A stretch of 54,844 nucleotides of DNA from Micrococcaceae bacterium (GTDB taxonomy: Bacteria; Actinomycetota; Actinomycetes; Actinomycetales; Micrococcaceae), in the NCBI GenBank assembly GCA_013393415.1, contig JABXHI010000064.1, forward strand, positions 1 through 54,844, read 5' to 3'. The notes below the pieces were generated by a model, which saw only the letters and a list, made by a program, of their open reading frames with translations, was not told the origin of the DNA and made no database searches. The translations under genes and the position numbers were made by a program. Numbering within the stretch: position 1 is the first letter of the stretch; each line of letters starts with the position of its first letter. This document shows positions 9,340 through 18,498 of the stretch, piece after piece.

Positions 9340-11001
9340 ATGGCATCACCAACTATCCAACACACAACACCACAAGGCATCTCGGTTGCCGTGTTCGGTG
9401 AACTCGATGCACGGCAGCGCGAAGTCCTCACCGACGAAGCCCTGGAATTTCTGGGCTACCTGCACACCAAACAAAACACCAAACGCCTCGAACTGCTTGC
9501 AGCGCGCAAGGACGCCCGGGCAAAAGTGGCAGCAGGTGAACAACTGGACTTTGAAAAATCGACCCGTACCATCCGTGAAGACGATTCATGGCGGGTTGCT
9601 CCCCTTGCCCCGGGGCTCAAAGACCGTCGCGTCGAGATCACCGGACCGGTGGACCGAAAAATGACGATCAACGCCCTGAACTCGGGAGCAAAATGCTGGC
9701 TGGCTGACTTTGAGGACGCCTCCTCCCCGTACTGGGACAATATGATCAGCGGTCAGGTCAACCTCTATGACGCGATCCGTCATGATATTGATTTCACTTC
9801 GGAACAGGGCAAGGCCTACCGACTCAAGAAACCAGCATTAGCCCAGATGCCAACGATCATCGTGCGACCCCGTGGACTGCACCTCGATGAGTCCCACATC
9901 GAAGTTGACGGTGAGCCGCTGGCCGGTTCCCTGATGGACTTCGGGCTGTACTTCTTCCACAACGCAGCAAAACTCGTCGAGCTGGGTCGCGGCCCGTACT
10001 ACTACCTGCCGAAACTCGAACATCATCTAGAAGCTCGCTGGTGGAACTGCGTATTCAACAAGGCGCAGGATTACTTGGGTATTCCCCAGGGCACCATTCG
10101 TGCCACCGTGTTGATCGAGACGATCACCGCGGCCTTCCAGATGGAGGAAATCCTCTACCAACTGCGTGACCACGCCGCCGGGTTGAACGCCGGGCGTTGG
10201 GATTACATCTTCTCCATCATTAAGACCTACCGCGACTCTGGTGCAGACTATGTGTTGCCGGACCGTGCTGATGTCTCGATGACGCAGCCGATGATGCGGG
10301 CCTACACCGATTTGCTGGTGCGCACCTGTCACAAACGTGGTGCATCAGCGATCGGCGGGATGGCAGCGTTTATTCCCGAGTCGTCAAACCCAGAACGCAC
10401 CAAAGAAGCGTTGCGGAAGGTTCGCGAGGATAAGACTCGTGAAGCCAAAGATGGCTTCGATGGTTCGTGGGTTGCCCACCCCGGTCTGGTACCAACCTGT
10501 ATGGGTGTCTTCGATGAACTGTTGCTCGATGCACCACACCAGATTCGTACCAATAAGCGTGAAGATGTCGTCCCGTCGGCGGATGCGCTCATCAATGTAC
10601 AGGCCACGACGGGTTCGATCACCGAGGCTGGCTTAGACACCAATATTGAAGTCGGTATCCGATACATGGATGCTTGGCTCAACGGTTCCGGCGCCGCTGC
10701 CATCAATGGACTGATGGAGGATGCTGCCACCGCAGAAATCTCCCGTTCACAGATCTGGCAGTGGATCCATACCGGAACGCAGGCCCAGCGTACAGATGGT
10801 TCGACCAAGACCATCACCACCGAGTGGGTCAGTCAGAAGATTGAAGAAGGCTTCGCTGGGCTGACACGCTACGACGGTGACCGCCTGGATCACGCAAAAG
10901 AACTGTTTGCCGAATCCGCACTGTCAGAAAAGTTCGAGGACTTCCTGACGCTGCCGGCGTATGAACGCTACCTCTCCGCTGACGCGAAAGTCAGCGCATA
11001 A
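9340..11001 (+). CDS. aceB: malate synthase A
   Basis: 553 aa, ATG 9340 with TAAGGAGCACCC just upstream. It condenses glyoxylate with acetyl-CoA to malate, the second glyoxylate-bypass step. Typical elements are ITGPVDRKMTINALNSGAKCWLADFEDASSPYW near the N-terminus, PTIIVRPRGLHLDE, GTIRATVLIETITAAFQMEEIL (catalytic and metal region), IGGMAAFIPE and the C-terminal IWQWIHTG. Size matches the A-type enzyme (about 530-550 aa) rather than the roughly 720 aa G type. It forms an operon with aceA and ends at a strong terminator. Confidence 0.97.
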   Translation: MASPTIQHTTPQGISVAVFGELDARQREVLTDEALEFLGYLHTKQNTKRLELLAARKDARAKVAAGEQLDFEKSTRTIREDDSWRVAPLAPGLKDRRVEITGPVDRKMTINALNSGAKCWLADFEDASSPYWDNMISGQVNLYDAIRHDIDFTSEQGKAYRLKKPALAQMPTIIVRPRGLHLDESHIEVDGEPLAGSLMDFGLYFFHNAAKLVELGRGPYYYLPKLEHHLEARWWNCVFNKAQDYLGIPQGTIRATVLIETITAAFQMEEILYQLRDHAAGLNAGRWDYIFSIIKTYRDSGADYVLPDRADVSMTQPMMRAYTDLLVRTCHKRGASAIGGMAAFIPESSNPERTKEALRKVREDKTREAKDGFDGSWVAHPGLVPTCMGVFDELLLDAPHQIRTNKREDVVPSADALINVQATTGSITEAGLDTNIEVGIRYMDAWLNGSGAAAINGLMEDAATAEISRSQIWQWIHTGTQAQRTDGSTKTITTEWVSQKIEEGFAGLTRYDGDRLDHAKELFAESALSEKFEDFLTLPAYERYLSADAKVSA

Positions 11002-11023
11002 CTTCCTCGTGTGCTCACAGTTC

Positions 11024-11066
11024 GTGGGGTCTATTCGCTTCGGCGGGTAGACCCCACACCCCTTTT
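11024..11066 (+). terminator. aceAB terminator
   Basis: GTGGGGTCTA (11024-11033) pairs perfectly with TAGACCCCAC (11048-11057) around a 14-nt loop and is followed by ACCCCTTTT. The T-run touches the stop codon of the convergent DUF1275 gene. Confidence 0.8.
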
Positions 11067-11766
11067 AACGTCGCTTCGCCGCCCGCCATGTCACAGCAAC
11101 CACCAGTCCGGTCATGGCAAGCACCGACAGCCAAATGGCAGCTAACCCGAATTCAAGATATGCCCAGCCGCCAACCAGTGCACCGATAGCAATCGCCAAC
11201 CAGAGGATGAGATACCTGAGAAACCGTGACAAATAGACCGAAGAGCGCAGAGCGATGGCGGACGCCAAGGATTGGCCCATTTTCACGAGAGTTCCGGTCA
11301 TATACGTCAGCCCAACGGTGACCTCGCCTCTGCGGGTAAACGTCCCGTTGATGGCCCCGGTTGCCGAGGCCACGATGAATGGGGCCACCATTTCGGTTGT
11401 CGGAATCATAGCGGTGGTCCCGCCGAGCAGCATCAGTATGTAGGCGGTCCAGACGGCTGAACCGTGTGGCGTAATCTGTTCGGAGAGCAACGATTCTGCG
11501 GGTGGATGGAAGCGTTGAGGGCCGAAGCGAACCGCGAAGGATGACAACATCACACCGATGAGAAACCCGACGATGAGCAGCGATGCGGCTAGCCATCCTG
11601 AGAAGTCGCCCTGGGCGAGGTCGGCTGCTGCTCGGGTGGAGTTCCCAGACATGAAGGACACGAAATATCCGCCGAGGTGGATGAAAAAGAGGCCGTCGAC
11701 GAATCCTGCGTTGGCGGTGAGTCCAGTGGCGACAAATTGCTGCCGTGTTGTGAGCGATGTTGCCAA
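11065..11766 (-). CDS. DUF1275 (YoaK-like) membrane protein
   Basis: 233 aa. The start is TTG 11766, supported by GGAAGGA 5 nt upstream and the lack of a better ATG. About six hydrophobic segments are seen; family marks are GFVDGLFFIHLGGYFVSFMSGNSTRAA near the N-terminus, ATGAINGTFTRRGEVTVGLTYMTGTLVKMG in the middle and AYLEFGLAAIW near the end. The family is widespread and probably transport-related, but the substrate is not established. The gene is convergent with aceB and lies downstream of the betaine operon, separated from it by a terminator. Confidence 0.85.
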   Translation of the reverse strand: MATSLTTRQQFVATGLTANAGFVDGLFFIHLGGYFVSFMSGNSTRAAADLAQGDFSGWLAASLLIVGFLIGVMLSSFAVRFGPQRFHPPAESLLSEQITPHGSAVWTAYILMLLGGTTAMIPTTEMVAPFIVASATGAINGTFTRRGEVTVGLTYMTGTLVKMGQSLASAIALRSSVYLSRFLRYLILWLAIAIGALVGGWAYLEFGLAAIWLSVLAMTGLVVAVTWRAAKRR

Positions 11767-11785
11767 AAGTGTCCTTCCGCTGTGT

Positions 11786-11831
11786 TAAAAGTAGCCGCTG
11801 GCTTCCATATGGGTGGTGGAAGCCAGCGGCT
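11786..11831 (-). terminator. terminator of the betaine transporter operon
   Basis: A perfect 15-bp stem (11793-11807 with 11817-11831, arm AGCCGCTGGCTTCCA), with a 9-nt loop, is followed on the minus strand by ACTTTTAA. It lies directly after the binding-protein gene. Confidence 0.8.
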
Positions 11832-11851
11832 GTTAGTAAGTTGAGGCAGGA

Positions 11852-12766
11852 CTAGCTTGTCAGGCCATCAACGTATTCTTGGTTCTCTGCAGCCCATTCT
11901 TCAACGATTGGACGGTAGTCGTCAGCATCCGGGTTCTCGTTGAACATAACGTTTTCCAACGAGTACAACGTTTCCGAATCCATTTCGAAGTTCTCGAGCC
12001 AGCCGACTACGTCAGCATTGGCTTCATCTTCGGCCCATTCGGTATTCGCATAGGTGTGAATGCTTTCGGCCCCACCGAGCGCACCTTCTGGATCTTCCAG
12101 GTCACGAACAGGGTAGGCGTCGTATGCCCAGTGTGGACGCCACAGAGTCACGACAATGTTTTCGCCCGCTTCAGTAGCGGTTTCGAGTTCCTGCAGCATT
12201 GCTGGGGTACTGGAGGTGGTGTACTCCATGTCTTCCAGGCCGTAGGTTGGAATGACCTCTTCCTCAGTGGTCTGTGTGAGGCCTGCGCCTGGATCGATAC
12301 CAACAATCTCGTTGTTGAACTCGTCCGCGTTTTCAGCCAACTCATCGAGTGACTCAATTGGGGCGTCCTCGTTTACTGCAAGGTGCAGCGAGGATTCGTC
12401 GTTCCAGACACCCAGATCTGTCATGTCCTCGCTGTACTCTTCGACGTAGTCACCGTGCGTCACTGGCAGCCAAGTGTCGAGCGTGAAGTTGTAGTCATTA
12501 GTGGAGACACCAGAGTAGACAGGAGCTGGGTCTGCGTACTCGAGGGTGACGCCGTAGCCTTCTTCCTCGAGAACATAGGCCCACAGTTCAGAAGCGGCAA
12601 TGCCTTCTTCCCACCCGTTGAAGACACCGATGGTGATCTCGCCACCACCTTCGCCTCCGGCGGCGTTGTCGCCCCCATTGTCTCCGCCGTTGTCGCCACA
12701 AGCAGTGAGCGCCAGAGCAGCTACGGAGAGTGCGGCTGCGGATTTGAATATACGTGATTTCATCAT
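11852..12766 (-). CDS. glycine betaine/proline-type ABC transporter substrate-binding lipoprotein
   Basis: 304 aa from ATG 12766 (AAAGGAAC 8 nt upstream; a TTG and another ATG are adjacent). The signal peptide ends in the lipobox LTAC, and after the lipidated Cys comes a linker of GDNGGDN repeats. The mature part is an OpuAC/ProX-type domain (ITIGVFNGWEEGIAASELWAYVLEEEGY, DTWLPVTHGDY, VVTLWRPHWAYD). The tryptophans in LDTW, TLWRPHW and the early W are of the kind that form the aromatic cage for quaternary-amine ligands. It is anchored outside the membrane and delivers a compatible solute to the permease encoded just upstream. The domain is strongly acidic, as is common in salt-tolerant organisms. 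Confidence 0.9.
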   Translation of the reverse strand: MMKSRIFKSAAALSVAALALTACGDNGGDNGGDNAAGGEGGGEITIGVFNGWEEGIAASELWAYVLEEEGYGVTLEYADPAPVYSGVSTNDYNFTLDTWLPVTHGDYVEEYSEDMTDLGVWNDESSLHLAVNEDAPIESLDELAENADEFNNEIVGIDPGAGLTQTTEEEVIPTYGLEDMEYTTSSTPAMLQELETATEAGENIVVTLWRPHWAYDAYPVRDLEDPEGALGGAESIHTYANTEWAEDEANADVVGWLENFEMDSETLYSLENVMFNENPDADDYRPIVEEWAAENQEYVDGLTS

Positions 12767-12824
12767 CAACGTGTTCCTTTCTATCTTCGAATATAGAGCT
12801 TAAGAGTGCGAGATTTGCGCGGTT

Positions 12825-13655
12825 CTATGACTTCGCTTGAATCGAGGTGAGCCGGTCGAGGTACATGGCCAGGATGACCACGGCGAGACCGGACTCGAAA
12901 CCAAGGCCAGCGTTAATACGGTTCAGCGAGGCAACGACTTCACCACCAAGGCCGCCTGCGCCGACCATACCGGCGATCACGACCATGGACAGCGAGAGCA
13001 TGATGACCTGGTTTACACCGGCCATAATGGTTGGCATTGCCAAGGGCAGTTGAATTTGGCGCAAGATCTTGCCCGGAGTCGAGCCGAATGCCTTACCAGC
13101 TTCGACAACCTCGGAGTCAACGCCACGAATACCGAGTTCGGTAAAGCGTACGCCGGGCGCCATCGCAAAGATGACGGTAGCAACCATGCCGGGGACAACA
13201 CCCACGCGGAAAATAACCAGTGCGGGAATGAGGTACACCATCGGCGGCATGGTCTGCATGAAGTCCATGACGGGACGCAGAATCTTGGACGCAACCTGAG
13301 ATTTCGCGGCCAAAATGCCCAGTGGAATCGCGATAATCACGGCGATCAGCGTCGCAATGACAACCAACGAGAGTGTCGACATGGCGTTTTCCCACTGGTT
13401 CACGCCAACAATCAGAATGAAGCCGATGACGGTACCCAGGGCGAGTTTCCAACTGCGCAGCCACCAGCCGAGACCAGCTAGCACGAGGGTGACCATCCAC
13501 CACTCTGGGGTACTGAGTGCCCAGAGCAGGAGTTCGTAGGCGTCTTCTAGGAGGTTGCGGATGACGGTAAAGAATCCGCCGAGGGTAGCAAGTACCCAAT
13601 CAAGGATGACTTCAACCCAGTCACCCAATGGGATACGTGGTAGTGGAAATTCCAT
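12825..13655 (-). CDS. glycine betaine/proline-type ABC transporter permease
   Basis: 276 aa, ATG 13655 placed directly after the TAA of the ATPase gene. An N-terminal region with amphipathic and transmembrane segments (VILDWVLATLGGFFTVIRNL) is followed by a BPD_transp_1 core: TLSLVVIATLIAVIIAIPLGILAAKS, MDFMQTMPPMVYLIPALVIF and the EAA loop VVEAGKAFGSTPGKILRQIQLPLAMPTIMAG, which docks on the ATPase. Size and motifs match ProW/OpuAB. It forms the membrane channel of the osmoprotectant importer with its two neighbours. Confidence 0.93.
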   Translation of the reverse strand: MEFPLPRIPLGDWVEVILDWVLATLGGFFTVIRNLLEDAYELLLWALSTPEWWMVTLVLAGLGWWLRSWKLALGTVIGFILIVGVNQWENAMSTLSLVVIATLIAVIIAIPLGILAAKSQVASKILRPVMDFMQTMPPMVYLIPALVIFRVGVVPGMVATVIFAMAPGVRFTELGIRGVDSEVVEAGKAFGSTPGKILRQIQLPLAMPTIMAGVNQVIMLSLSMVVIAGMVGAGGLGGEVVASLNRINAGLGFESGLAVVILAMYLDRLTSIQAKS

Positions 13656-14747
13656 TTAGCGTGCCTCCCCTGCGCCGCCGACGACTTCGGATTGTTGTGG
13701 TGTGAGGGCTTCGAGGAGGGTGGCGAGACGAATGTACCCTACGTGGTCACTCGAGCCTTCACCTTCCACGGCGATTGGTCCCTGCGCTTCCAAAACAATT
13801 GGAACGATCTGCTGCAGTGTCGCGTCGTGTTTGACCGTCAGTGTTTTGCGTTCGAACGCAATGCGATCTTCTTCAGTGAGTTCTTGTGCTTGCACCATGA
13901 TGGATTCTGCGGTGAGCACCCGAGCACGATCCACGTCGGAGGTAAATGATGCGACGTAGTCATCTGCTGGTTCGGACAAGATCTGTTCTGGTGTACCAAT
14001 CTGTGCAATCTCACCGTCTTTCATTACGGCGATACGGTCTCCGAGGAACATGGCTTCATTCAGATCGTGCGTAATGAACACAATGGTTCGGCCAAGTCGA
14101 GCCTGAATCTGTTTGAGCTCCTCCTGCATCTCACGACGAATCAGCGGGTCGAGCGCGGAAAACGCTTCGTCCATAAGCATGATGTCGGTACCTGCTGCCA
14201 AAGCGCGAGCGAGACCAACACGCTGCTGCATACCGCCAGAAAGCTCGGATGGGTACGAGTTCTCCCATCCTTTTAGGCCGACGGCTTCGAGCACCACTTG
14301 AGCTTCCTCGAAGCGCTTTTCTTTGGCAACGCCCTGGGTTTCTAGACTGTAGGCAGCATTTTCTGCCACAGTCCAATGTGGAAAGAGCGCGAAGTGCTGG
14401 AACACCATCGAAATGTGTTCGGAACGAAGAGCTCGAAGTTCTTTGGGGGAAAGCTTTGCTAGGTCCTGGCCTAAAATTTCGACGGTACCGGAGGTCGCGG
14501 GCTGGAGCTCGTTGAGAGTACGGATCAGCGTCGACTTACCCGAACCGGACAACCCCATGACAACGAAAATTTCACCGGGGTATACATTGAAGCTTGCGTT
14601 AATAACGGCAGCTGTTCCCTCTTTTGCAACATCCTGACGAGTCGCGCCGTTGCGCATCCGCTCTACGACAGCTTTGGGACGCCGACCAAAGATCTTATAA
14701 ACATTCTCAACCCGTACTACGGGTTGGCCTGTGCTTGGTTCGCTCAT
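13656..14747 (-). CDS. glycine betaine/proline-type ABC transporter ATP-binding protein
   Basis: 363 aa if started at ATG 14747 (MSEPS...); GTG 14768 would add 7 residues and lies 15 nt after a GAGGAGGAG box, so the start is open. Walker [11 protein letters not shown]-loop [11 protein letters not shown], signature LSGGMQQR, Walker [13 protein letters not shown] and switch HDL are all present. The N-terminal extension [25 protein letters not shown] is typical of ProV/OpuAA, and the C-terminal 90 residues form a degenerate CBS-type regulatory region. It energises import of betaine-type solutes and is the first gene of a three-gene operon. Confidence 0.93.
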   Translation of the reverse strand: MSEPSTGQPVVRVENVYKIFGRRPKAVVERMRNGATRQDVAKEGTAAVINASFNVYPGEIFVVMGLSGSGKSTLIRTLNELQPATSGTVEILGQDLAKLSPKELRALRSEHISMVFQHFALFPHWTVAENAAYSLETQGVAKEKRFEEAQVVLEAVGLKGWENSYPSELSGGMQQRVGLARALAAGTDIMLMDEAFSALDPLIRREMQEELKQIQARLGRTIVFITHDLNEAMFLGDRIAVMKDGEIAQIGTPEQILSEPADDYVASFTSDVDRARVLTAESIMVQAQELTEEDRIAFERKTLTVKHDATLQQIVPIVLEAQGPIAVEGEGSSDHVGYIRLATLLEALTPQQSEVVGGAGEAR

Positions 14748-15364
14748 GGTGCTTTGACCCACCGCCACCTAGTGGCGGGTGAGCTCCTCCTCACGTCCTT
14801 TTATGTGCGACTTGCTAACAAAAAACAAATACAGGTCGCGTCCTACTCACTGCCCTGAAATACAGGACCAGTATTTGTAGACACAACCCCTAGAGTTCCA
14901 ACGGTAACAAGATTGGCAGGACAATTACAGACTCTATCCAGACTGTTATCAGGTATTGACTGTTTAATTTGACAACAGCCAAAACGTTATTGCCAGTACA
15001 GGACAAAGGCTTGCAATAAAGTGAGCTACACCATAAAATACCAACCTTTTTGCGTTGCAGTGGTCTATTCACGTCAATTTTCCGGTATTTGGTCGGTCAC
15101 AACGGTCCACTCCCAGACTCACTGTAAAGGTAGAGGCGCGTTCTCAAAGAATACATGTCACCACTCGATCCCCTACGCTTCAGGCGAACGAATATCCAGG
15201 TATTTTACTCAATAAACGCTTCAATCTTGATGCGTCCACCGGAGGTAACACGGCTCCTCCTACTCGACGTTGCCGCAAAACATAGCCGAAATTTCCGCCC
15301 GTCAGAGTTAGGGATGGCTTTCCTTGGTGGAAATTATCGGCACGTCAGACCATCATTGTGTGAC
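14748..15364. promoter_or_regulatory. divergent control region between betaine operon and metal ATPase
   Basis: About 600 nt without a credible gene. It is AT-rich. TACAGG(T/A)C occurs at 14830-14837, 14861-14868 and 14997-15004. A dyad AAATAC-N7-GTATTT spans 14858-14876. A short palindrome CCGCCACCTAGTGGCGG lies in the leader of the ATPase gene near 14763-14779. A weak minus-strand promoter (TTGTTT, 17 nt, CATAAA) can be drawn upstream of the betaine operon. The likely function is osmotic or metal-responsive control, inferred from position only. Confidence 0.35.
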
Positions 15365-17272
15365 ATGAGCCAGAACACGCGCGAAGTCCGACATCCACTA
15401 CTGCATCCTGTTGTCCTGCTGGTTGTAATTGGCCTGATATTGGGTGTTGTCTTCTTCTTCGCCAATATGCCCACAGCGCTGGCCGTCACCGCTTACCTTG
15501 TGGTCGGTATGACCATTGTCTTAACGGGTATCGACATGTTGCGCGAACTCAAGGCCGGCCACTGGGGTTTAGACATCCTGGCGGTGGTCGCGATGGTGGC
15601 TACCCTGGCCGTTGAAGAATACCTGGCCGGGTTGATTATTGCCTTGATGCTCACCGGGGGCGAGGCACTTGAGGATATGGCAGCGGGTCGTGCCTCTCGA
15701 CAGCTCGATGCGCTCATTATGAGAAAACCTACGTTTGCTCACGTGCTGGATGTGGATGGCGTCACCGTTCACCGCGTGAGCATAGACGAGGTCCAAGTTG
15801 GCGATCAATTGGTAGTTCGTGGCTCGGAAGTCGTGCCGGTTGACGGACAGTTAAGTTCTGACTATGCGTCCCTGGACGAATCATCAGTCACCGGCGAGTC
15901 CTTACCCGTTACAAAACATTCGGGACAGGACATTATTTCTGGAACTATCAACGGCACCGGTACCTTTCACATGATTGCGACCTCCACCGCGGCGGACTCA
16001 CACTACTCAAAAATCGTGCAACTGGTGGAAGAAGCGGTCAGTTCACGCGCACCAATGGTGCGATTGGCAGATCGTTACGCTGTACCTTTTACGATCGTTT
16101 CGCTCATTGTCGCCGGGGTCGCCTGGTGGTATTCAGGAGATCCAGTCCGATTCGCCGAAGTCCTGGTTGTTGCGACCCCCTGTCCCCTACTCATCGGAGC
16201 CCCGGTTTCCTTCATGGGCGGGATGTCCTCGGCGGCTCGTGCCAATGTCATTATCAAAGACGGGGGCACACTGGAACGGCTGGCTAAGATCAAGTCTGCT
16301 GCTTTTGACAAGACCGGCACACTGACCCGCGGGGAACCCACCGTGGCTCGTGTTGAACCAGTAAAGGGCACCGCACACGAGACCCTCCAGATGGCGGCAT
16401 CGGCAGAACAGTACTCGGTGCACGTCTTCGCCGACCCCATCGTCAACTATGCGCGGTCAGAAAATGTCGAGCCCGTTGGCATCGCTGATGCAGAGGAAAT
16501 TGCCACCAATGGCGTTACTGCAACCACAGAAGTAGGGGAACAACTTCGTGTGGGAAAATCCGCATTTATTGCCGAAGTTGTCCCGGCGTTTACCGAAACG
16601 GAACTACGCGCCGGCGAAACTGCCGTATACGTGGCACGGGACCAAGAGCTGCTGGGCATCATCGTACTGTCGGACCCACTTCGTCAAACTTCTACCGCAA
16701 CCCTGAACTGGTTAGCCGACCACGGGGTTGAGGACATGGTTATGGTAACCGGGGACATGCGAGGCACCGCGCTGGCTGTCGCTAAGGAAGTGCAATTCTC
16801 CGCGGACCAAGTACACGCCTCCATGACACCTACAGACAAAGTTTATATCGTGCAAAAACTTCCAGCGCCAACTTTGATGGTGGGTGATGGCATCAATGAT
16901 GCGCCTATCCTGGCTACCGCAGATGTCGGTATCGCCATGGGCGCCCGTGGCGCTACGGCGGCTTCTGAATCAGCAGATGCCGTCATCACCTCGGAAAACT
17001 TCTCACGCTTAGCCGATGTCGTGCACATTTCTCGCCGAACCGTAGCCATCGCAATGCAATCGATGTGGTTCGGCATGGCAGTCTCTATCGGTTTAATGAC
17101 GATTGCAGCCTTTGGTTACCTACCGGCCACGATCGGTGCGCTCCTCCAGGAAGTCGTTGACATTGTCGCGATCGTGGTAGCACTGCGAGCGCTCCGCCTC
17201 TATCGCAATTTGCCTTCGGCTACTTTGAGGTCGGCCAGCACCGAAGTATCCAATATCAAAAGCGCGACCTAG
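15365..17272 (+). CDS. heavy-metal-translocating P-type ATPase (P1B-like, TPCPL motif)
   Basis: 635 aa from ATG 15365; an in-frame extension to 15155 exists but reads as non-coding. No ribosome site is seen. The core is complete: phosphatase loop TGES, ion site ATPCPLLIGAPVS, phosphorylation site DKTGTLTRGEP (Asp about 315), TGDMRGTA and the hinge GDGINDAP. It pumps metal ions out across the cytoplasmic membrane. Unusual points: there is no N-terminal HMA metal-binding domain and no Cys/His-rich tail, the metal motif is TPCPL instead of CPC/CPH/SPC, and the nucleotide-binding HP motif reads SVHVFAD. The metal cannot be deduced. The gene ends near a bidirectional terminator shared with tRNA-Ser. 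Confidence 0.88.
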   Translation: MSQNTREVRHPLLHPVVLLVVIGLILGVVFFFANMPTALAVTAYLVVGMTIVLTGIDMLRELKAGHWGLDILAVVAMVATLAVEEYLAGLIIALMLTGGEALEDMAAGRASRQLDALIMRKPTFAHVLDVDGVTVHRVSIDEVQVGDQLVVRGSEVVPVDGQLSSDYASLDESSVTGESLPVTKHSGQDIISGTINGTGTFHMIATSTAADSHYSKIVQLVEEAVSSRAPMVRLADRYAVPFTIVSLIVAGVAWWYSGDPVRFAEVLVVATPCPLLIGAPVSFMGGMSSAARANVIIKDGGTLERLAKIKSAAFDKTGTLTRGEPTVARVEPVKGTAHETLQMAASAEQYSVHVFADPIVNYARSENVEPVGIADAEEIATNGVTATTEVGEQLRVGKSAFIAEVVPAFTETELRAGETAVYVARDQELLGIIVLSDPLRQTSTATLNWLADHGVEDMVMVTGDMRGTALAVAKEVQFSADQVHASMTPTDKVYIVQKLPAPTLMVGDGINDAPILATADVGIAMGARGATAASESADAVITSENFSRLADVVHISRRTVAIAMQSMWFGMAVSIGLMTIAAFGYLPATIGALLQEVVDIVAIVVALRALRLYRNLPSATLRSASTEVSNIKSAT

Positions 17273-17326
17273 CAGTGGACTAGTTTCCGCCTGTTCTGGA
17301 CGCCAATCCTGGGTTAGGACCAACGC

Positions 17327-17362
17327 AAAAACCCCGCCAGATCAACGATCCAGCAGGGTTTT
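17327..17362. terminator. bidirectional terminator between metal ATPase and tRNA-Ser
   Basis: A 12-bp stem with G-U pairs (17332-17343 with 17347-17358) has a 3-nt loop. It is flanked by AAAAA on one side (T-run for the minus strand) and TTTT on the other. It can end both the plus-strand ATPase and the minus-strand tRNA transcripts. Confidence 0.7.
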
Positions 17363-17370
17363 ATGTCGCG

Positions 17371-17455
17371 CGGAGGATAGGGGATTTGAACCCCTGAGGG
17401 CTTTCACCCAACACGCGTTCCAGGCGTGCGCACTAGGCCGCTATGCGAATCCTCC
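17371..17455 (-). tRNA. tRNA-Ser (GGA)
   Basis: On the minus strand GGAGGAT pairs with ATCCTCC to form the acceptor stem, with discriminator G. The anticodon loop is CTGGAAC, with anticodon GGA at 17419-17421. A long variable arm (class II tRNA) and the T-arm GGGGTTCAAATCCCC are clear. No CCA is encoded. The GGA anticodon reads UCC and UCU serine codons. Confidence 0.95.
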
Positions 17456-17543
17456 AGGAGAACTTTGCAAAATGTTCATCTTGCAAAGACCAGATTTAGC
17501 ATAGCCCATCCACAAGCGAATACGCAAAATGACGCGTTCCTCG

Positions 17544-18269
17544 TTAGTCGCAGCCCTCAGCCCCACATGCATCCCCGTCAGCACCCAGAGTCTGGAGTGG
17601 GGCCGGATTGAGTTCATCCCAGACTTGTGTCAGTGCTCCACTGAAGGTCTCGACCGATTGTGCGCCGGGCAGCGCATACTTTTCCGCCAAAACATAGGTT
17701 GGGACCGCACTGACACCTAGTGAACGGGCTTGGTCGACATCGGCTTGGGCCTGGGCGTTGAATTCATCTGACGCCAGCACTTGGCGAACCCGATCTTCTT
17801 GGAGACCAACTGAGACGGCGACTTGGACAAGTTGGTCGTGGTCCGACAGGTCGAGTCCGTGTGCGAAATGCCCCGCGAGTAATTCGCGTTTCAACACCGA
17901 CGTGATCTTCTGGTCATGGTCTGTGACGTCGTGATCGTGCTCTTTTGCCAGGTGCAATAAACGGTGGGCGGTCCAAGAGTTCGCCACGACAACGTCGTCC
18001 ATGTTGAAGTCGAGACCAGCTTTTTTGCCGTGCGATGCCACGGTCTCGAGCATTTGGTGAACTTGGTTCGAAGGCATCCCTTTTGTTTCGGCGAGGTACT
18101 GCATTTCGCTGCGGTCATCGCGTTCGGGCAAGCTGGGATCCAATTGGAACGTCCGATAGTGCACTTCTACCGCGTCCTTGTGTGGGAATGCTTCGAGGGC
18201 TTGTTCAAAACGGGTGAGCCCGATGTAGCACCACGGGCAGGCAATGTCAGACCAGATATCAATTCTCAT
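17544..18269 (-). CDS. DsbA-family oxidoreductase (FrnE-like)
   Basis: 241 aa from ATG 18269 (MRIDIWSD...), the usual family N-terminus; a longer reading to 18332 is not supported. The thioredoxin-fold active site is CPWC in SDIACPWCYIGLTRF, followed by a helical insert with VHYRTFQLDPS. The cis-proline loop is VSAVPTYVLAEKYALPGAQ. The lack of a signal peptide means cytoplasmic location. FrnE-type proteins act in polyketide biosynthesis or as disulfide isomerases; the substrate here is unknown. The C-terminus carries two further cysteines (ACGAEGC), a possible metal or redox site. Confidence 0.88.
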   Translation of the reverse strand: MRIDIWSDIACPWCYIGLTRFEQALEAFPHKDAVEVHYRTFQLDPSLPERDDRSEMQYLAETKGMPSNQVHQMLETVASHGKKAGLDFNMDDVVVANSWTAHRLLHLAKEHDHDVTDHDQKITSVLKRELLAGHFAHGLDLSDHDQLVQVAVSVGLQEDRVRQVLASDEFNAQAQADVDQARSLGVSAVPTYVLAEKYALPGAQSVETFSGALTQVWDELNPAPLQTLGADGDACGAEGCD

Positions 18270-18368
18270 GCCTACACTGTGGCACGCGCTTTCGAACGTG
18301 GGCAACGCTGTTTCCCAACAGCGTGTTTTCATCGTTCAGATCACCAGCAGTGAACGATTCAACTCGAA

Positions 18369-18397
18369 TTCGCTCTTTGGCCACAAATTGGTATTAT
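18369..18397 (+). promoter_or_regulatory. promoter of the SRP RNA gene
   Basis: TTCGCT (18369-18374), 17 nt, TATTAT (18392-18397). The predicted start lies a few bases before the first arm of the SRP RNA. Confidence 0.6.
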
Positions 18398-18404
18398 GGA
18401 CTCC

Positions 18405-18492
18405 GGCCCCTCACGCGGTGCCATCTTACTTAACTCCCCCAGGGCAGGAATGCAGCAAGGGTCGGTATGCTCTGACAGGTGCGTGAGGGGTT
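18405..18492 (+). ncRNA. ffs: signal recognition particle 4.5S RNA (small bacterial type)
   Basis: Terminal arms CCCCTCACGC (18407-18416) and GCGTGAGGGG (18481-18490) are perfectly complementary. The apical domain contains the conserved Ffh-binding loops, seen in GGGCAGGAATGCAGCAAGGG and the closing GGTATGCTCTGACAGG. The RNA binds Ffh for co-translational membrane targeting. The total of roughly 85-90 nt is the short form without the Alu domain. Confidence 0.93.
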
Positions 18493-18498
18493 CTTAGG

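Noticed and set aside
15155-15364. N-terminal extension of the metal ATPase
   Set aside because: Codon content and lack of family similarity suggest non-coding DNA; the ATG at 15365 begins the recognisable protein.
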